Positions 61,352 to 64,000 of a DNA stretch of 64,000 bases are shown here, one piece after another. This DNA comes from an uncultured Mediterraneibacter sp. Its GTDB lineage: Bacteria; Bacillota; Clostridia; Lachnospirales; Lachnospiraceae. The position numbers were made by a program, and so were the translations under genes. Numbering within the stretch: position 1 is the first letter of the stretch; each line of letters begins with the position of its first letter. The notes under the pieces were generated by a model. It was not told where the DNA came from and did no database searches. It saw nothing but the letters and a program-made list of their open reading frames with translations. The stretch spans positions 124,001-188,000 of the forward strand of contig NZ_CAKRDI010000001.1 of assembly GCF_934309415.1 (NCBI RefSeq), read 5' to 3'.

Positions 61352-61587
61352 ATTCTCAAAGCTCCTTTCTAAATACTCACCTATGGCGGTAGGCTGTATA
61401 TATAGTATAGGGGCTGAATGAGAATAAGACAACAATAATAGTGCTTTCACACTTCATAGCAACAAAATCTAAATAAAATCTGAATTTTATTTAGACTACT
61501 AATCGTCTGAAACAAGCAAATATTGCTTAAAACAGAGGATAACGATTTTTACGAAAAACAGAAAAATCATGTTTGCGAAAGGATAAA
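61344..61587. repeat. Cassette right flank R2, copy 1
   Basis: These 244 bases recur at 62961-63204 (offset 1617). The only difference is a 6-bp hairpin loop that is inverted (TCTGAA at 61479-61484, TTCAGA at 63096-63101). R2 includes a minus-strand promoter, a ribosome site and ATGGATAA, the start of the cargo gene. Confidence 0.92.
61404..61432 (-). promoter_or_regulatory. Cassette promoter in R2, copy 1
   Basis: On the minus strand TTGTCT (61427-61432), 17 bases, TATACT (61404-61409), 53 bases before the cargo start. Confidence 0.7.
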
Positions 61588-61865
61588 GATGTACAGAAGT
61601 AACTAGCATTTTTCTATAATTTGTAAAAACAATTATTCTGTAGCAAACCAACCAACAAAACGAAGCGTATTACTGGCAAAACCGGTGATACGCTTTTTTA
61701 ATGGAGGCAAAATGAAAAAATTTAAAGCTAAAATCTACCTAAAAAACAAAAAAGAATTAAATGAATACCTAAAAAATCTCGTAAAAATAAAGAAAAACCC
61801 TACTTTAGAAGATGTGAAATTTTCATTCAAGTGGGGAACAATCCCTTGTGACCAATAACTACCAT
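61585..61865. repeat. Cassette left flank R1, copy 2
   Basis: Second copy of the 281-bp flank. It begins at the end of R2 copy 1 through the shared AAAGAT, so the two cassettes are directly joined. Confidence 0.92.
61712..61858 (+). CDS. 48-aa Lys-rich ORF in R1, copy 2
   Basis: It is identical to the ORF at 60980 except Pro45 for Leu45 (CCT for CTT). It has the same ribosome site and upstream terminator (61663-61699). The downstream gene in this cassette is on the same strand, so here the ORF could be the first gene of a short operon. Confidence 0.5.
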   Translation: MKKFKAKIYLKNKKELNEYLKNLVKIKKNPTLEDVKFSFKWGTIPCDQ

Positions 61866-61962
61866 TTGGAAATATCAGGGAAAAAGAAGATGTGGAGGAA
61901 ATATAATTATAAATAACGAAATACCTAAAACAATTCCGGTCGCAGACTATGCCGGATATATT

Positions 61963-62640
61963 ATGAAAAATTTTAAACCGGATGTCCTAAAATTCAAAAA
62001 GCCTGAATCGGAATGGACAGAAGAAGAACATACAGAATATACAAAGTGGGTTCTTAAACTGTCTATGGCACATAGATTCAAGCAACAAATACAGGAGAAT
62101 AAGCCCTTAACAAATAGGGACAAAAGGATTATAGAGCGTTTTAGAAGTGGCGCAGATTTCTTTGGCGAAAAAATATGTGGCAAAGAAACATCAAGACTAT
62201 TCGAACAACCATATACTTTTGATCTATTTAATGAGTGGCAGGAAAAGCACTTTAAAGAACACCCGGAAGACAAAGATAAAACAATCGAAGAGTTATTTGA
62301 CATACGGCTTTCTGAACAGAAGCTATATCATTACAAAGAAGTAAACGGCAAATATTATGGTGCAGAAATTCCAAAAGAAATACATTACACAGAATATTTC
62401 CGATATCTATATTTCAATGTAAAGTATGAATTTAGTGAGAAAACATATTACAGATCTATCCCATATACAGACAAGGATAAGCAAGAAAGTATATGGGATA
62501 GGGAACGCTGCTTCGTTGCACAAGAGATCAGTGAATGGAGAGTGGACGAACTAGAAGATTGGCAGCGAGATCTTATCGAAAAAATAAGAGTCGGTGTTGA
62601 GCTAAAAGACGATGATATTGTTAAAGCAATGGGTTGTTAA
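61963..62640 (+). CDS. Cassette 2 cargo: hypothetical protein (225 aa or more)
   Basis: The soluble, charged protein (rich in Glu, Lys, Tyr) has no recognised motif; features include WTEEEHTEYTKWVLKL and IWDRERCFVAQEISEWRVDE. The ATG at 61963 has no ribosome site. The same frame is open upstream, and an ATT codon at 61906 has GGAGGA six bases before it, giving 19 further residues (IINNEIPKTIPVADYAGYI). The true start may therefore be ATT or ATA. It overlaps the convergent cargo gene by 20 bases at the 3' end. AT-rich. Confidence 0.65.
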   Translation: MKNFKPDVLKFKKPESEWTEEEHTEYTKWVLKLSMAHRFKQQIQENKPLTNRDKRIIERFRSGADFFGEKICGKETSRLFEQPYTFDLFNEWQEKHFKEHPEDKDKTIEELFDIRLSEQKLYHYKEVNGKYYGAEIPKEIHYTEYFRYLYFNVKYEFSEKTYYRSIPYTDKDKQESIWDRERCFVAQEISEWRVDELEDWQRDLIEKIRVGVELKDDDIVKAMGC

Positions 62641-62968
62641 AATCTAAATGATGGTTCTTATAAAACATCTTTAGGCGAATTATGACTTCTCGTTCTTTAC
62701 GAAGTTTAGCAAGAGATTCTTCATCAGATGAAACATGAGCCTCTTTAATCGAGGAATCCAACGATTTATGATAACAACAACAAGCAGAATATACAACCAG
62801 GTGATTATTTAATAGCCATTGTTCATCTATTAAATTTGAGTCTAAATAGTCAACACATTTTGATGTGGCTTTTTTGCATTCTGGTTGTTCGTAACAGCTT
62901 TGATTTAGCTCAAAAAGATAATTTGTCAAAGCATTACGTATGATAGAGTGAAAATCTTTGTTATCCAT
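62621..62968 (-). CDS. Cassette 2 cargo: hypothetical protein (115 aa)
   Basis: The 115-residue protein begins MDNKDFHSIIRNALTNYLF and has several cysteines (CYEQPEC, SACCCYH), possibly for metal, and a basic C-terminus. It shares the R2 promoter, ribosome site and ATGGATAA start with the unrelated cassette 1 cargo. The start at 62968 is chosen for that reason. No homology to known families is seen. Confidence 0.65.
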   Translation of the reverse strand: MDNKDFHSIIRNALTNYLFELNQSCYEQPECKKATSKCVDYLDSNLIDEQWLLNNHLVVYSACCCYHKSLDSSIKEAHVSSDEESLAKLRKEREVIIRLKMFYKNHHLDFNNPLL

Positions 62969-63204
62969 ATTCTCAAAGCTCCTTTCTAAATACTCACCTA
63001 TGGCGGTAGGCTGTATATATAGTATAGGGGCTGAATGAGAATAAGACAACAATAATAGTGCTTTCACACTTCATAGCAACAAAATCTAAATAAAATTCAG
63101 ATTTTATTTAGACTACTAATCGTCTGAAACAAGCAAATATTGCTTAAAACAGAGGATAACGATTTTTACGAAAAACAGAAAAATCATGTTTGCGAAAGGA
63201 TAAA
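62961..63204. repeat. Cassette right flank R2, copy 2
   Basis: Second copy of the 244-bp flank, with the inverted loop at 63096-63101. It ends at GGATAAA, after which the sequence goes on to the lexA terminator. Confidence 0.92.
63021..63049 (-). promoter_or_regulatory. Cassette promoter in R2, copy 2
   Basis: Same TTGTCT-N17-TATACT as in copy 1, driving the gene at 62621-62968. Confidence 0.7.
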
Positions 63205-63221
63205 AGATATTCTGGAGAAAG

Positions 63222-63263
63222 AACGGGAGATACGCAGATGTTTCATTCTGTGTATCTCCCGTT
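63222..63263 (-). terminator. Terminator of lexA
   Basis: AACGGGAGATAC (63222-63233) and GTATCTCCCGTT (63252-63263) pair over 12 bp with an 18-nt loop. On the minus strand CTTTCT follows. It lies 14 bases after the lexA stop. Confidence 0.65.
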
Positions 63264-63277
63264 TGCTATATTTTTAT

Positions 63278-63895
63278 TTATTTGAAAAATCGCATTACAC
63301 CAATTACACGTCCCAGAATCGTAACGTCTTGTACAATAATCGGATCCATGAAATCATTTTCCGGCTGCAGACGAATGATTCCTTCTTCTCTGTAAAATGT
63401 CTTAACTGTAGCGCCATCCTCGATCAGAGCTACAACTTTATCTCCATTCTCAGCAGAAGGAGTCTGTTCAACAAGTACATAATCACCGTCCAGAATTCCT
63501 GCATTGACCATACTTTCACCTTTTACCTGTAAGATGAACAGTTCTTTGTTAGAAACATATTCGACCGGGAACGGAAAATAATCTTCAATATTCTGTTCTG
63601 CCAGAAGTGGTTCTCCTGCAGCTACACGACCGACAATCGGAACATTTACCATCTCTCTGCGCACCAGATTAAAATCATCATCTAAAATCTCAATTGCACG
63701 TGGCTTCGTAGGGTCTCTGCGGATATAACCGTTCTTCTCAAGCGTTTCAAGATGAGAATGAACAGAAGAAGTAGACTTTAAATTCACCGCCTCACAAATT
63801 TCTCTGACAGCCGGTGGAAAACCTCTCTGTAAAATCTGTTCTTTAATATATTGAAGAATCTCTTCCTGTTTCTGAGTAATATTTCCTTTTGCCAT
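63278..63895 (-). CDS. lexA: SOS repressor LexA
   Basis: LexA represses SOS genes and cleaves itself when RecA is active. The N-terminal winged helix (ILQYIKEQILQRGFPPAVREI is read at residues 13 on) is followed by the cleavage site Ala93-Gly94 (VAAGEP) and the catalytic dyad Ser128 (GESM) and Lys165 (TVKTF). At 205 residues it is standard. GGAGGGGTG precedes the start. A LexA box lies upstream. Confidence 0.98.
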   Translation of the reverse strand: MAKGNITQKQEEILQYIKEQILQRGFPPAVREICEAVNLKSTSSVHSHLETLEKNGYIRRDPTKPRAIEILDDDFNLVRREMVNVPIVGRVAAGEPLLAEQNIEDYFPFPVEYVSNKELFILQVKGESMVNAGILDGDYVLVEQTPSAENGDKVVALIEDGATVKTFYREEGIIRLQPENDFMDPIIVQDVTILGRVIGVMRFFK

Positions 63896-63937
63896 ATGTA
63901 AACACCCCTCCGGTCTTGTGACTTTCTATATAAATTT

Positions 63938-63966
63938 ATCTTAACACAGCACCCATAAAAAAGCAA
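63938..63966 (-). promoter_or_regulatory. Promoter of lexA
   Basis: On the minus strand TTGCTT (63961-63966), 17 bases, TAAGAT (63938-63943), 43 bases before the lexA start. Confidence 0.6.
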
Positions 63967-63976
63967 ACCTTTGTTG

Positions 63977-63990
63977 CGAAAATACGTTCG
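63977..63990. promoter_or_regulatory. LexA operator (SOS box)
   Basis: CGAAAATACGTTCG matches the Gram-positive box CGAAC-N4-GTTCG in 9 of 10 fixed positions. It lies 10 bases upstream of the lexA -35 and may also serve a divergent gene beyond the window. Confidence 0.8.
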
Positions 63991-64000
63991 ATTCATTGTT

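Noticed and set aside
61351..61450. Longer N-terminus for the cassette cargo proteins, shared by both cassettes
   Set aside because: It would be translated through the -10 box and spacer of the cassette promoter; the ribosome site favours the downstream ATG.
63140..63532. 130-codon plus-strand ORF overlapping lexA
   Set aside because: Most of it is antisense to lexA; only its first part, in R2, is noted as a possible remnant.
1..64000. CRISPR array, tRNA, rRNA or transposase gene
   Set aside because: None was seen; repeated sequences are explained by the insertion elements and cassette flanks.

Overview
The window reads as a chromosomal segment of an anaerobic, endospore-forming Firmicute, most likely a gut Lachnospiraceae (Clostridia). 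The basis is the Rnf complex, the sporulation genes (alpha/beta SASP, GerW/YtfJ with its DUF2953 partner, YlbJ), the rsmD-coaD-ylbJ neighbourhood, L27 with a Prp-cleaved N-terminus next to prp, and strong AGGAGG ribosome binding sites. It is almost entirely core genome. No tRNA, rRNA, CRISPR array, prophage or transposase gene was seen.

Layout. 28-6453: end of an rnf operon (D-G-E-A-B; rnfC would lie to the left), the flavinyl transferase ApbE facing it, then a NusG_II protein and a Gx transporter. 6598-8912: ruvA, ruvB, zapA. 8988-16947: U32 protein, FtsW/RodA-type flippase-polymerase overlapping a class B PBP, DUF2953 and GerW. 17082-23630: rpmB divergent from Asp23-DAK2, then recG, a GltD-like oxidoreductase and a SASP. 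24340-34910: rsmD, coaD, a coiled-coil gene, ylbJ, and rRNA/tRNA modification genes (RsmF-like, RsuA-like, RluA-like), YgiQ, an SDR and recU. 35003-40319: histidine operon hisZ-G-D-B and a HisF-like/HisIE fusion. 40600-49219: accessory and hypothetical genes, two transporters, a MerR regulator and an AT-rich zinc-ribbon gene. 49655-60849: radical SAM pair, RNase G, aspartokinase and the conserved rplU-prp-rpmA-obgE-yhbY-nadD-yqeK-rsfS block. 60853-63204: a two-unit cassette array. 63278-63895: lexA with its own operator.

Two unusual things stand out. (1) A family of short palindromic insertion elements lies between genes: 143-bp full copies, 33-bp solo palindromes and deletion derivatives. 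Seven copies are flanked by 8-bp direct repeats (four perfect, three 7/8), so they are mobile units although no transposase is present here. One decayed copy now encodes the C-terminus of HisG. (2) Between rsfS and lexA are two tandem cassettes with nearly identical left (281 bp) and right (244 bp) flanks but unrelated cargo genes. The right flank carries a promoter, RBS and start codon for whatever cargo follows. The left flank carries a terminator, a 48-aa ORF and even the stop codon of one cargo gene.

Smaller points include a HisF-like domain that lacks a catalytic Asp, a Cys-rich tail on RnfE, a 119-nt dual-coding overlap of the flippase and PBP genes, a terminator inside the leader of an rmlD-like gene, and two strongly folded intergenic regions.
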